DNA of 64,000 bases from Mesorhizobium wenxiniae (GTDB taxonomy: Bacteria; Pseudomonadota; Alphaproteobacteria; Rhizobiales; Rhizobiaceae): positions 186,001 through 250,000 of the forward strand of contig NZ_NPKH01000039.1 in assembly GCF_002284535.1 (NCBI RefSeq), written 5' to 3'. The notes under the pieces are model-generated. The model searched no databases. It saw only the letters and a program-made list of their open reading frames with translations, and was not told the origin of the DNA. Every line of letters begins with the position of its first letter. The stretch's first letter is position 1. This document shows, piece by piece, positions 36,100 through 43,915 of the stretch. The position numbers and the translations under genes are program-made.

Positions 36100-37158
36100 T
36101 TAGAGACGACGGCCGGTCTCTGCGTCGAAGAGGTGGACCTGGTCCAGCCGTGGTTTCAGGTGAAGCGTGTCGCCCGGCTTGAAGTCGTGGCGCTCACGGA
36201 ACAGCGCCACCATCTCGCCCTCGCCGAAACGCAGAAACACCAGCGTTTCGGAACCGGTCGGCTCAACCACGGAAATCTTTGCCGGCACGCCGTCGGGGTG
36301 AATTTCGAGATGCTCGGGCCGTACGCCGTAGACTACCTTGCGGCCATCCTCCACGGCGCTGTTCGCGGCGATAGGGAACGGCGTCCCGGCGATCTCGACG
36401 ACAGGCTTGTCGCCCTTGCGCACCACGCCCTTGAGCAGGTTCATCGAGGGCGAGCCGATGAAGCCGGCGACGAACAGATTGGCCGGCCGGTCGAACAGTT
36501 CCAGTGGCGCGCCGACCTGCTCGATGCGGCCGTCGCGCATCACGACGATCTTGTCGGCCATGGTCATGGCTTCGATCTGGTCGTGCGTGACATAGATGGT
36601 GGTGGTCTTCAGCCGCTGGTGCAGTTCCTTGATCTCGGTGCGCATCTGCACACGCAGCTTCGCGTCGAGATTGGAGAGCGGCTCGTCGAACAGGAACACC
36701 TGCGGGTTGCGCACGATGGCGCGGCCCATGGCGACGCGCTGGCGCTGCCCGCCCGAGAGCTGGCGCGGATAGCGCTTGAGATAGGGATTGAGGTCGAGGA
36801 TATCGGCGGCGCGCTTGACCCGCTCGGCGACCACAGCCGGATCGGTCTTCCGCAGCTTCAGCGCAAAGGCCATGTTCTGCTCGACCGTCTTGTGCGGATA
36901 GAGTGCGTAATTCTGGAACACCATGGCGATGTCGCGCTTGGCCGGCGGCAGATGATTGACGACACGGTCGCCGATGGCGATTGTGCCGCCTGAAACGGTC
37001 TCCAGCCCCGCCACCATCCTGAGCAGCGTGGACTTGCCGCACCCCGAAGGACCGACCAGCACCACGAACTGCCCGTCGGCGATGTCAACGCTGACATCGT
37101 GCAGGACCTTGACGGTTCCGAACGCCTTGGCCACATTGCTGATCGCGACTTGAGCCAT
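36100..37158 (-). CDS. CUT1 sugar ABC transporter ATPase (UgpC/MsmK type)
   Basis: A 352-residue ATPase with Walker [10 protein letters not shown], signature [15 protein letters not shown] and Walker [13 protein letters not shown], then the C-terminal OB/TOBE domain with [11 protein letters not shown]. It should energise the divergent binding-protein/permease genes at 37453-41270. MsmK-type ATPases can be shared by several transporters. ATG 37158 follows AAAGGGGGGCCC. It is the first gene of a minus-strand unit with fucU and the kinase. Confidence 0.94.
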   Translation of the reverse strand: MAQVAISNVAKAFGTVKVLHDVSVDIADGQFVVLVGPSGCGKSTLLRMVAGLETVSGGTIAIGDRVVNHLPPAKRDIAMVFQNYALYPHKTVEQNMAFALKLRKTDPAVVAERVKRAADILDLNPYLKRYPRQLSGGQRQRVAMGRAIVRNPQVFLFDEPLSNLDAKLRVQMRTEIKELHQRLKTTTIYVTHDQIEAMTMADKIVVMRDGRIEQVGAPLELFDRPANLFVAGFIGSPSMNLLKGVVRKGDKPVVEIAGTPFPIAANSAVEDGRKVVYGVRPEHLEIHPDGVPAKISVVEPTGSETLVFLRFGEGEMVALFRERHDFKPGDTLHLKPRLDQVHLFDAETGRRL

Positions 37159-37243
37159 GGGCCCCCCTTTCGTTGCGGTGAAGCTAAACAACGCAAACGG
37201 CGAGGGCAAGTCAGTCTTTTATAGATAAAAAACCCCATCCTCG

Positions 37244-37272
37244 TTGACACGGCACTTGGTTGTGAGAATAGT
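37244..37272 (+). promoter_or_regulatory. Candidate promoter of the CUT1 binding-protein operon
   Basis: TTGACA at 37244-37249 and AATAGT at 37267-37272 are 17 bases apart in the 294-base divergent region. The leader would be about 170 bases, long enough for regulation, but I see no recognised riboswitch in it. Confidence 0.35.
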
Positions 37273-37452
37273 GAAAGGGCTCGGGTTATGACCCTGTTCC
37301 GGGCGCGCCGGCACACTAGTTCGGACCACGGAAATCGAAGTGTCGCGGGAGGAAAACTTGGGCCCTATTTCTAGGAGTCGCTGTTGTTGGGGAACACGTC
37401 CAGCGCTCCAAACACCCGAAACAATCACCATTGAGATTCTGGGAGGAACGAA

Positions 37453-39117
37453 ATGAAAGTCAGCCTTTACAACCAATTTATGCGCGCGGGAGCCACTCGC
37501 CGCGATGTCCTCAAGGGCGCAGCCAGCATGGCCGCGATCGCCGCGGCATCCGGCGCCGGGCTTGGCGCGCTGACGCGCCCGGCTTCCGCCGCAAGCGAGC
37601 TGCGTGCGCAGATCCTGCAGATCCCCGGTGTCGGCAAGGGCCAGCCGACCGATGCCGACTTCCAGCAGGTCGGCGAGCTTTGCCTGGAGGCGACCAAGGC
37701 CAGCGTCAAGGAAGGCGAATTCGCCGGTGTCCAGCTCACCTTCATGGGCCTCAACAACCAGAACCTGCACAATGTGCTGTTTCGCGGCTTCCTGAAGCCG
37801 TGGGAGACCTATACCGGCGCCAAGATCAACTGGATCGACCTGGCGCAGGCGGACTACAACGCCCGCCTGCAGCAGTCGATCGCCACCGGCACCGTCGATT
37901 TCGACATCATCGAGATGGGCGCGCCGTTCGAAGGCGACGTCTGCGGCAAGGGCCTCACTTCCGAGATGCCGGACTGGGTCAAGGACCAGATCGACATGAA
38001 GGACGTCGTGGCCTATCTGCAGCCACCGGTAGGCACGTGGGACGGCAAGCAGTACCGCGTGACCGTCGATGGCGACGCGCACAACTTCAACTACCGCACC
38101 GACGTGTTTGCCGATGCCGACCTCGCCAAGGCATGGAAGGACGGCGGCGGTGGCGGTGAATGGGGCGTGCCGAAGACCTGGCAGCAGGTGCAGGCGGTGA
38201 CCAAGTTCCTCAAGGGCAAGCAGTTCCAGGGCCAGGATGTCTTCGGCTATCTCGACGCGCCCAAGGCGTGGGGCGGCTTCGGCTTCTACTTCCTCGGCAG
38301 CCGCGCCAGCGCCTATGCCAAGCATCCTGACGACAAGGCCTGGCTGTTCGATGCCGATACGATGAAGCCGCGCATCAACAATCCGGCCTGGGTGCGGGCG
38401 ATCCAGGACGTGATCGACGCGCTGCCTTCCGAGCCCGCCGACCAGATCAACGCCGACCCGAATACCACCGCCTTCCAGCAATTCCTGGCCGGCACCGGTT
38501 CGATGGTCACCTGGTGGGGCGACGTCGGCTCCAACGTCAAGACCAACGACTCGTCGGTCGTTGGCGACGTCACCGGCTTCTCGATCCTGCCAGGCTCGGA
38601 CGACGTCTACAATTCCAAGACCGGCCAGTGGGACAAGCTCGCCAGCGGCCCGAATTATTCGCCGAACTGCGCCTATCTCGGCTGGGGCGTCTACGTCATG
38701 GCACGGGTCGACAGCGACGAAAAGAAGAAGAAGGCGGCGTGGTCTGCCGCTGCCCATCTCGGCGGCAAGGACCTGTCGCTCTGGTGCGCGGCATACCCGT
38801 CCGGCTTCCAACCCTACCGCAACTCGCATTTCGACATTCCGGAATGGGTGGCGGCCGGTTACGACGAGGCTTTCATCACCTCGTATCTGAAGTCGGAGGC
38901 CGACAGCTACAACCATCCGAACGCCGCGATCGAGCCGCGCATCCCCGGCATCTTCCAGTATTACAGCGCCGCCGAGGACATCCTGGCCAACACATTCGCC
39001 GGCAAGATGACGGCGCAGGAAGGCGCCGACGCCATCGCAGCCGCCTGGGAGAAGCTGACCGACCAGATCGGCCGCGAAAACCAGATCAAGCTCTACAAGG
39101 CCTCGCTTGGCATGTAG
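37453..39117 (+). CDS. CUT1 sugar ABC transporter, Tat-exported binding protein
   Basis: A 554-residue solute-binding protein, longer than the usual 420. It has a twin-arginine signal (ATRRDVLKGAASMAAIAAAS, cut near residue 47 at ASA-AS), so it is folded before export to the periplasm. The rest is the group 1 binding fold (INWIDLAQADYNARLQQSIA, FDIIEMG, NFNYRTDVFADADLA). ATG 37453 has GGGAGGAACGAA before it. Ligand is probably a sugar or polyol; neighbouring sugar enzymes support this. Confidence 0.92.
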   Translation: MKVSLYNQFMRAGATRRDVLKGAASMAAIAAASGAGLGALTRPASAASELRAQILQIPGVGKGQPTDADFQQVGELCLEATKASVKEGEFAGVQLTFMGLNNQNLHNVLFRGFLKPWETYTGAKINWIDLAQADYNARLQQSIATGTVDFDIIEMGAPFEGDVCGKGLTSEMPDWVKDQIDMKDVVAYLQPPVGTWDGKQYRVTVDGDAHNFNYRTDVFADADLAKAWKDGGGGGEWGVPKTWQQVQAVTKFLKGKQFQGQDVFGYLDAPKAWGGFGFYFLGSRASAYAKHPDDKAWLFDADTMKPRINNPAWVRAIQDVIDALPSEPADQINADPNTTAFQQFLAGTGSMVTWWGDVGSNVKTNDSSVVGDVTGFSILPGSDDVYNSKTGQWDKLASGPNYSPNCAYLGWGVYVMARVDSDEKKKKAAWSAAAHLGGKDLSLWCAAYPSGFQPYRNSHFDIPEWVAAGYDEAFITSYLKSEADSYNHPNAAIEPRIPGIFQYYSAAEDILANTFAGKMTAQEGADAIAAAWEKLTDQIGRENQIKLYKASLGM

Positions 39118-39135
39118 GTTGAGATTGTAGGAACC

Positions 39136-39166
39136 GTGGTCCGGCGACGCAAAGCCGCCGGACCAC
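39136..39166 (+). other. Strong hairpin between binding protein and permease
   Basis: GTGGTCCGGCG and CGCCGGACCAC form a perfect 11-pair stem with a nine-base loop, 19 bases after the binding-protein stop. There is no U-run, so it is more likely a message-stabilising or partial attenuation hairpin that keeps binding protein in excess over permease. Confidence 0.75.
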
Positions 39167-39217
39167 ATCTTGACCGGCGAGCCGGTCATAAAAGCCTTCA
39201 GTGAACGGACGAGACGC

Positions 39218-40339
39218 GTGGCTGACCAGACTTTGCCCACCGATGCGTGGCCGGCAAACGCCGCTCCATCCGATCTGATATCGCCGGGCCGTAAGCGGCT
39301 CGGCCGGGCGTTGATGGCCGCTGCGACGCTCGGCCTGCTGGCAGTGATCGCAGTTCAGATCCTCTACAAGACAGAAGTCGACACGATCGGCTTCGAGACC
39401 TGGAGGCCGGTCGTCTATGCCTATGTGCTGTGGGGTATAGCACTCGGCGTCGGCCAGGTGCTGACGCGCGGCGAAGACGGCCAGCGCGCGCTGTTCCTGC
39501 TGCCGGCGCTGCTGTTCACCATCGCGATGGTGATCTTCCCGACGCTGTTCGGCTTCTACATCGCGCTGACCGACTGGAACCTCAGTTCCTTCTCCGGCCG
39601 GAAATTCAACGGGCTCGACAATTTCTGGCAGATGCTGGCGGATCCCTACTACCGCAATGCGCTGTTCAACATGGTGCTCTACGTGCTCGCGGTACTGGTC
39701 GAATATGTCATCGCCTTCGGCCTCGCCCTGCTGCTCAACGCACAGATCAGGGCGCGCAAATTCTTCCGTGTCGTCTTCCTCATGCCGTTGATGCTGTCGC
39801 CGGTCGCGGTGTCGTGGATGATCGGCAAGTCGCTGATGGAATACCGGTTCGGGCCGGCCGCTGCGCTGGCGCGCCAACTCGGCTGGGAAAACCCCGCCTT
39901 CTTTTCAAACCCGATCACCGCCCGCATCTCGATCATGGTGCTGGATGCCTGGACCTTCATCCCGTTCATGATGATCATGCTGCTCGCCGGCCTTCAGGCG
40001 ATGTCGCGCGAGGTTCTTGAGGCGGCCAGGGTTGACGGTGCCAATGCCTGGCAGACCTTCTGGCAGGTCACGTTCCCGCTAATGCTGCCGGTGTCGGTGA
40101 CGGCGATCATCCTGCGCATCATCTTCAAACTGAAGCTTGCCGACATCATCATCACCGTCACCTCGGGCGGCCCGGGCGGCGCGACCGATTCCGTGTCGAG
40201 CTTCATCTATCGCGAGTATCGCGACCGCTCGAATGTCGGCTACGGCACCATGCTGGCGATGGCCTACCTCATCATCATCATCGTGTTCGTGACGTGGCTG
40301 TTGAAATTCGCCAACCGCTTCGTGCGCAACGTCAATTGA
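39218..40339 (+). CDS. CUT1 sugar ABC transporter, first permease
   Basis: A membrane protein of about 373 residues. Two extra N-terminal hydrophobic segments (about residues 30-50 and 68-85) precede the usual six, so it is a long MalF-like form. The EAA loop reads EVLEAARVDGANAWQTFWQV. The start is uncertain: GTG 39218 is chosen, with TTG 39170 also in frame. It pairs with the permease at 40353. Confidence 0.9.
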   Translation: MADQTLPTDAWPANAAPSDLISPGRKRLGRALMAAATLGLLAVIAVQILYKTEVDTIGFETWRPVVYAYVLWGIALGVGQVLTRGEDGQRALFLLPALLFTIAMVIFPTLFGFYIALTDWNLSSFSGRKFNGLDNFWQMLADPYYRNALFNMVLYVLAVLVEYVIAFGLALLLNAQIRARKFFRVVFLMPLMLSPVAVSWMIGKSLMEYRFGPAAALARQLGWENPAFFSNPITARISIMVLDAWTFIPFMMIMLLAGLQAMSREVLEAARVDGANAWQTFWQVTFPLMLPVSVTAIILRIIFKLKLADIIITVTSGGPGGATDSVSSFIYREYRDRSNVGYGTMLAMAYLIIIIVFVTWLLKFANRFVRNVN

Positions 40340-40352
40340 ATGGGGCGGTGAC

Positions 40353-41270
40353 ATGAGCGTCCAGACCACCGAGTATGCCGCTTCCGAAATCCGCTCGCCG
40401 GCGAGCTTTTTCGCGAACCGCCTCTTCATCTATGGGGCGCTGGTCTTCTGGGCCTTCATCTGCCTGTTCCCGATCTACTGGACAATAACCACCTCGTTCA
40501 AAACCGCCGTCGACGTCACCCAGGGCCATCTCATCCCGTTCGTCGACTTCCGGCCGGACTGGAAGGGTTGGCGCTCGCTCGGCCTGTCGCCCGACTCGAT
40601 CTTCCGAACCTCGACAGTGCGCGACGAATTCATCAAGCGCTTCATGAATTCGGTCATCACCTCGGTCGGCGCGTCGAGCCTCGCCATCGTCATCGGCAGT
40701 CTCGCCGCATACGGCCTCACCCGCTACCGCTATCACTTCGCCTGGTTCAAGAACGAGGACATCTCCTTCTTCTTCCTGTCGCAGCTGATCCTGCCGCCGG
40801 TCGTGCTCGCCCTGCCCTTTCTCGTGCTGTACCGGGAAGTCGGCATGCTCGACACCCGCATCGGGCTGATCCTGCTCTACACGCTGATGGTGCTGCCGAT
40901 CGTCATCTGGATCATGCGCGACCAGTTCAATTCGATCCCGGTCGAACTGGAGGAAGCAGCCCTCGTCGACGGCCTGTCGATCTGGGGCGCCTTCTTCCGC
41001 ATTGTCATGCCGATTGCGCTGCCGGGCATGGTTGCCGCATTCATCCTGGCGATGGTGCTGTGCTGGAACGAGTATTTCTTCGCCGCACTTCTGACCTCGA
41101 CCGACGCCAAGACCATTCCCGTGATGGTGGCGAGCCAGACCGGTTCGCAAGGCATCAACTGGTGGTCGATGGCGGCGCTGGCCACCGCCGCAATCACGCC
41201 GCTTGCCGTCATCGGCATCGCGCTGGAGCGGTATCTGATCATGGGCATGACCGCGGGCGCGGTGAAGTAG
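40353..41270 (+). CDS. CUT1 sugar ABC transporter, second permease
   Basis: A 305-residue MalG-like permease with six membrane helices and the EAA loop ELEEAALVDGLSIWGAFFRI that contacts the ATPase. It begins 13 bases after the first permease and completes the transporter whose ATPase is divergently encoded at 36100. The region between residues 53 and 95 is a larger periplasmic loop than usual. Confidence 0.93.
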   Translation: MSVQTTEYAASEIRSPASFFANRLFIYGALVFWAFICLFPIYWTITTSFKTAVDVTQGHLIPFVDFRPDWKGWRSLGLSPDSIFRTSTVRDEFIKRFMNSVITSVGASSLAIVIGSLAAYGLTRYRYHFAWFKNEDISFFFLSQLILPPVVLALPFLVLYREVGMLDTRIGLILLYTLMVLPIVIWIMRDQFNSIPVELEEAALVDGLSIWGAFFRIVMPIALPGMVAAFILAMVLCWNEYFFAALLTSTDAKTIPVMVASQTGSQGINWWSMAALATAAITPLAVIGIALERYLIMGMTAGAVK

Positions 41271-41315
41271 CGGCTCCTTCTTCCCTTCTCCCCTTTGGGA
41301 GGAGGCAGAGCCGCG

Positions 41316-42059
41316 TTAGGCCGACAATATCGCCCGCAAATGCTTGAGGATCATCGCGGCGCCCTTTTGCCCCAGTTCCGCCGAGGCGTCCGGGGCGGTC
41401 GCCGTGTACCATCCCGTATTGTCGGCGAAGCGGCCGGCGTCCACCGCTTCCGGGCATAGCGCCAGCATCAGCGACGTCTCGCCGATGCCGGCATGATCGA
41501 ACGGATACTGGCCGTTTATTGCTGCCGGCATCAGCGGATGCACCTGTATCCAGTTGAAGAAATTGGCGCCTTCGGCATGTTCGGCATAATAGCCTGCCAT
41601 CGCCTCGGAGCCCCACCAGCCCTCGCCGCGCTCCTTCTCCAGAAAACGGAAGATCGCCTGGCGGCCGGCGGTCTTGAAGGCGAGATCGGTCGGCATGCCG
41701 GCAACAAAATTCTCGGTCTGGTGATGGATGATGGCGTGGATGTTGCAAAAGCCGATGCGCAGCAGGCTGTAGAACAGTTCATCTGCGAACGGCGCCAACG
41801 CATTTCCGCCGACCTGAACCGAGCCATTGCCCTCCGGCGGCGCCACAGCGTAGCTCGCCGCGCCATAGTAGAACGGCGGCAGGATGACGATGTCGGCTTC
41901 TTTTTCGAACAGCTCCAGCATCTTGACGACTGCCAGCGTATCCATGCCGACGGCCATGTGCTCACCGTGGTATTCGAGCACGCCGAGCGGGAGCACGACC
42001 GGCCAGTTTTCGGCGATCGCCTTGCGGATCTGGTGCGGCAGCATCAGCTCGTAGCGCAT
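41316..42059 (-). CDS. Creatininase-family amidohydrolase
   Basis: A 247-residue creatininase/FAPy-deformylase fold enzyme. Metal ligands appear in PLGVLEYHGEHMAVGMDT (Glu, His, Asp) and in the later HADGIGETSL-like block (DHAGIGETSLML). The family hydrolyses cyclic amides such as creatinine, or formamides in riboflavin and mycofactocin pathways, so the substrate is open. Its ATG at 42059 is four bases after the stop of a 46-codon frame. It faces the sugar-transport operon. Confidence 0.85.
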   Translation of the reverse strand: MRYELMLPHQIRKAIAENWPVVLPLGVLEYHGEHMAVGMDTLAVVKMLELFEKEADIVILPPFYYGAASYAVAPPEGNGSVQVGGNALAPFADELFYSLLRIGFCNIHAIIHHQTENFVAGMPTDLAFKTAGRQAIFRFLEKERGEGWWGSEAMAGYYAEHAEGANFFNWIQVHPLMPAAINGQYPFDHAGIGETSLMLALCPEAVDAGRFADNTGWYTATAPDASAELGQKGAAMILKHLRAILSA

Positions 42060-42063
42060 GACC

Positions 42064-42204
42064 CTATTCCATGTTGGTTTGGCCGTCGGCGTCGATGCGG
42101 CTCTCGCCGATCCGAGCCACCACAGTGCCAAGCTCGTCGAGCACAGCCTCGAACAGGTTTTTGCCAGCATTGGAACCGGAGACCTGCCTGAATGTTTGTG
42201 CCAT
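42064..42204 (-). CDS. Possible 46-residue small protein coupled to the creatininase gene
   Basis: The frame MAQTFRQVSGSNAGKNLFEA continues to GESRIDADGQTNME and stops four bases before the creatininase ATG. Third positions are GC-biased like real genes, and GGGGAAAAAC precedes its ATG. It is soluble and has no domain I recognise. It could be a translated leader that couples to the enzyme gene, or a genuine small protein. Confidence 0.45.
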   Translation of the reverse strand: MAQTFRQVSGSNAGKNLFEAVLDELGTVVARIGESRIDADGQTNME

Positions 42205-42338
42205 GTTTTTCCCCGAAGAGGTTGTTTTTGCTCATGCTATCACCGTGATAATCCGTGTCCAATGGCTCGGAGTGCTTTTGCAGTGCCCCAGGCGTGATAG
42301 TGTCATGGCAATTGCGTAGGTGAGGAAACGGCAAGGAC

Positions 42339-43361
42339 ATGAAGACACGGCATTTCGACCGCATCGGCAATGGCGGCATCGCGTTCACGGAACTCGGCTT
42401 CGGCACGGCGCCGCTGGGAAACCTCTATCGCGCTGTCTCCGACGAGGATGCCAACGCCACCTTGGAGACCGCCTGGCGAGTCGGCTGCCGTTACTACGAC
42501 ACCGCGCCACTCTACGGGCTTGGCCTGTCGGAAACGCGACTCAATCCGTTCCTGCGTTCGAAAAAGCGCGACGACTTGGTGCTGTCGAGCAAAGTCGGCC
42601 GCATCATGCGCGCCTGCCCGCCGGACCAACGCACCGGCATCGGCAAGTTCTTCGATACGCCGTCGCGCCGCGAGGTCTACGACTACAGCTATGACGGCGT
42701 CATGCGCTCCTTCGAAGCCTCGCTCGAGCGCCTCGGCGTCGACCGCATCGACATCCTTTTCGTGCATGATCTCGACATCTTCACCCATGGCAGCAAGGAG
42801 GCCTCGGACCAACGCATCGAGGAGTTCATGCGCTCGGGCTATTACGGGCTGCTGGCCTTGCGTGACCAGGGCGTCATCAAGGCATTCGGCGGCGGCATCA
42901 ACGAATGGCAGGTTGCCCAGACACTTGCCGAGCGTGGCGACTTCGACCTTTTCCTGCTTGCCGGGCGCTATACGCTGCTGGAGCAGGAGGCGCTGCAATC
43001 CTTCCTGCCGCTATGCCAGAAGCGCGGCATCGGCATCGTTCTCGGCGGGCCGTATAATTCCGGCATCCTGGCAACCGGACCGAAGCCCGGCGCCTATTAC
43101 AATTATTCCGAGGCGCCGCAGGACATCCTCGACCGCGTCGCGCGCATCGAGGCCATTTGCAAACGCCACGGCGTCCGCCTGATCGAGGCGGCATTGCAAT
43201 TTCCGCTGCTGCACCCTTCGGTCGTGTCGGTGATCCCCGGCGGCCAGCGGCCGAGCGAGGTCGAAAGCAACCGGTCGCTGCTCGACGCGAAACTGCCATC
43301 AGCGCTCTGGGCCGATCTCAAAAAGGAAGGGCTGATGCGCGCGGATGCGCCGACGGCATAG
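42339..43361 (+). CDS. Aldo/keto reductase, D-threo-aldose/L-fucose dehydrogenase type
   Basis: A 340-residue AKR with the catalytic tetrad visible: D54-like in YYDTAPLYG with its tyrosine, lysine in LSSKVGR, and histidine in FVHDLD. The long TPSRREVYDYSYDGVMRSFE insertion and the PGGQRPSEVE end match the D-threo-aldose 1-dehydrogenase/pyridoxal dehydrogenase group, which oxidises aldoses such as L-fucose to lactones. Together with FucU and the transporter this supports an aldose pathway. Confidence 0.88.
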   Translation: MKTRHFDRIGNGGIAFTELGFGTAPLGNLYRAVSDEDANATLETAWRVGCRYYDTAPLYGLGLSETRLNPFLRSKKRDDLVLSSKVGRIMRACPPDQRTGIGKFFDTPSRREVYDYSYDGVMRSFEASLERLGVDRIDILFVHDLDIFTHGSKEASDQRIEEFMRSGYYGLLALRDQGVIKAFGGGINEWQVAQTLAERGDFDLFLLAGRYTLLEQEALQSFLPLCQKRGIGIVLGGPYNSGILATGPKPGAYYNYSEAPQDILDRVARIEAICKRHGVRLIEAALQFPLLHPSVVSVIPGGQRPSEVESNRSLLDAKLPSALWADLKKEGLMRADAPTA

Positions 43362-43395
43362 AGCCGTCCGCTGCCCGCCAAAGCGGGTGCAAAGG

Positions 43396-43420
43396 AAAAG
43401 CCGGGGAATGCCCGGCTTTT
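43396..43420. terminator. Bidirectional terminator between AKR and hupB
   Basis: AAAAGCCGGG-GAATG-CCCGGCTTTT is a perfect stem with A-run and T-run, able to end both the aldo/keto reductase message and the hupB message. Confidence 0.85.
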
Positions 43421-43448
43421 CTGGTCTCTGAAAAGGGTAAGAAGGCGC

Positions 43449-43721
43449 TTAGTTGACTGCGTCCTTGAGGCCCTTGCCGGCCGAAAACTTCGGCACGGTG
43501 CGCGCCGGAATCTGCACTTCCGCGCCGGTCTGCGGATTGCGGCCGGTCGAGGCAGCGCGTTTTGACACTGTGAAATTTCCGAAGCCGACAAGCCGGACAT
43601 CGCCGCCCTTTTTCAGTTCGCCGGTGATGACGGAGAACACCGCATCAACCGCCGACTGCGCGTCACCCTTCGAAATACTCGCGGCATCGGCGACAGCGGA
43701 CACCAGTTCGTTCTTGTTCAT
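43449..43721 (-). CDS. hupB: HU-type nucleoid DNA-binding protein
   Basis: A 90-residue HU protein: MNKNELVSAVADAASISKGD at the start, GFGNFTVSKRAASTGRNPQT forming the DNA-embracing arm, and a lysine-rich end. It bends and compacts DNA as a dimer. Directly downstream of lon, the standard place of hupB in many proteobacteria, but two terminators separate them, so hupB has its own promoter. Confidence 0.97.
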   Translation of the reverse strand: MNKNELVSAVADAASISKGDAQSAVDAVFSVITGELKKGGDVRLVGFGNFTVSKRAASTGRNPQTGAEVQIPARTVPKFSAGKGLKDAVN

Positions 43722-43827
43722 AAAAATTCCCTTCCATGAGAAACCGGAACGTACGACTCATCCGGCAGGAAACGGACTTTAGAAAGAAGCGCTTCCGCAA
43801 CCAAGTCGAAAAGCGTCAAACGAGTCG

Positions 43828-43854
43828 AAAAAACCCCGGAATTCCGGGGTTTTT
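43828..43854. terminator. Terminator between lon and hupB (second)
   Basis: AAAAACCCCGG-AATT-CCGGGGTTTTT is a perfect stem with T-runs on both sides. Confidence 0.8.
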
Positions 43855-43860
43855 CACATG

Positions 43861-43885
43861 AAAAAGCCGGGCGCTAGGCCCGGCT
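43861..43885 (-). terminator. Terminator of lon (first)
   Basis: On the minus strand AGCCGGGC-CTAGC-GCCCGGCT is followed by TTTT, 31 bases after the lon stop. It forms a tandem pair with the next hairpin. Confidence 0.85.
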
Positions 43886-43915
43886 CTCTCTTGTGCATTG
43901 CAACTTTAGCAGTAG

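Noticed and set aside
37219-39240. A 673-codon minus-strand open frame opposite the Tat-exported binding protein
   Set aside because: Shadow of the binding-protein gene; no ribosome site and no domain text.
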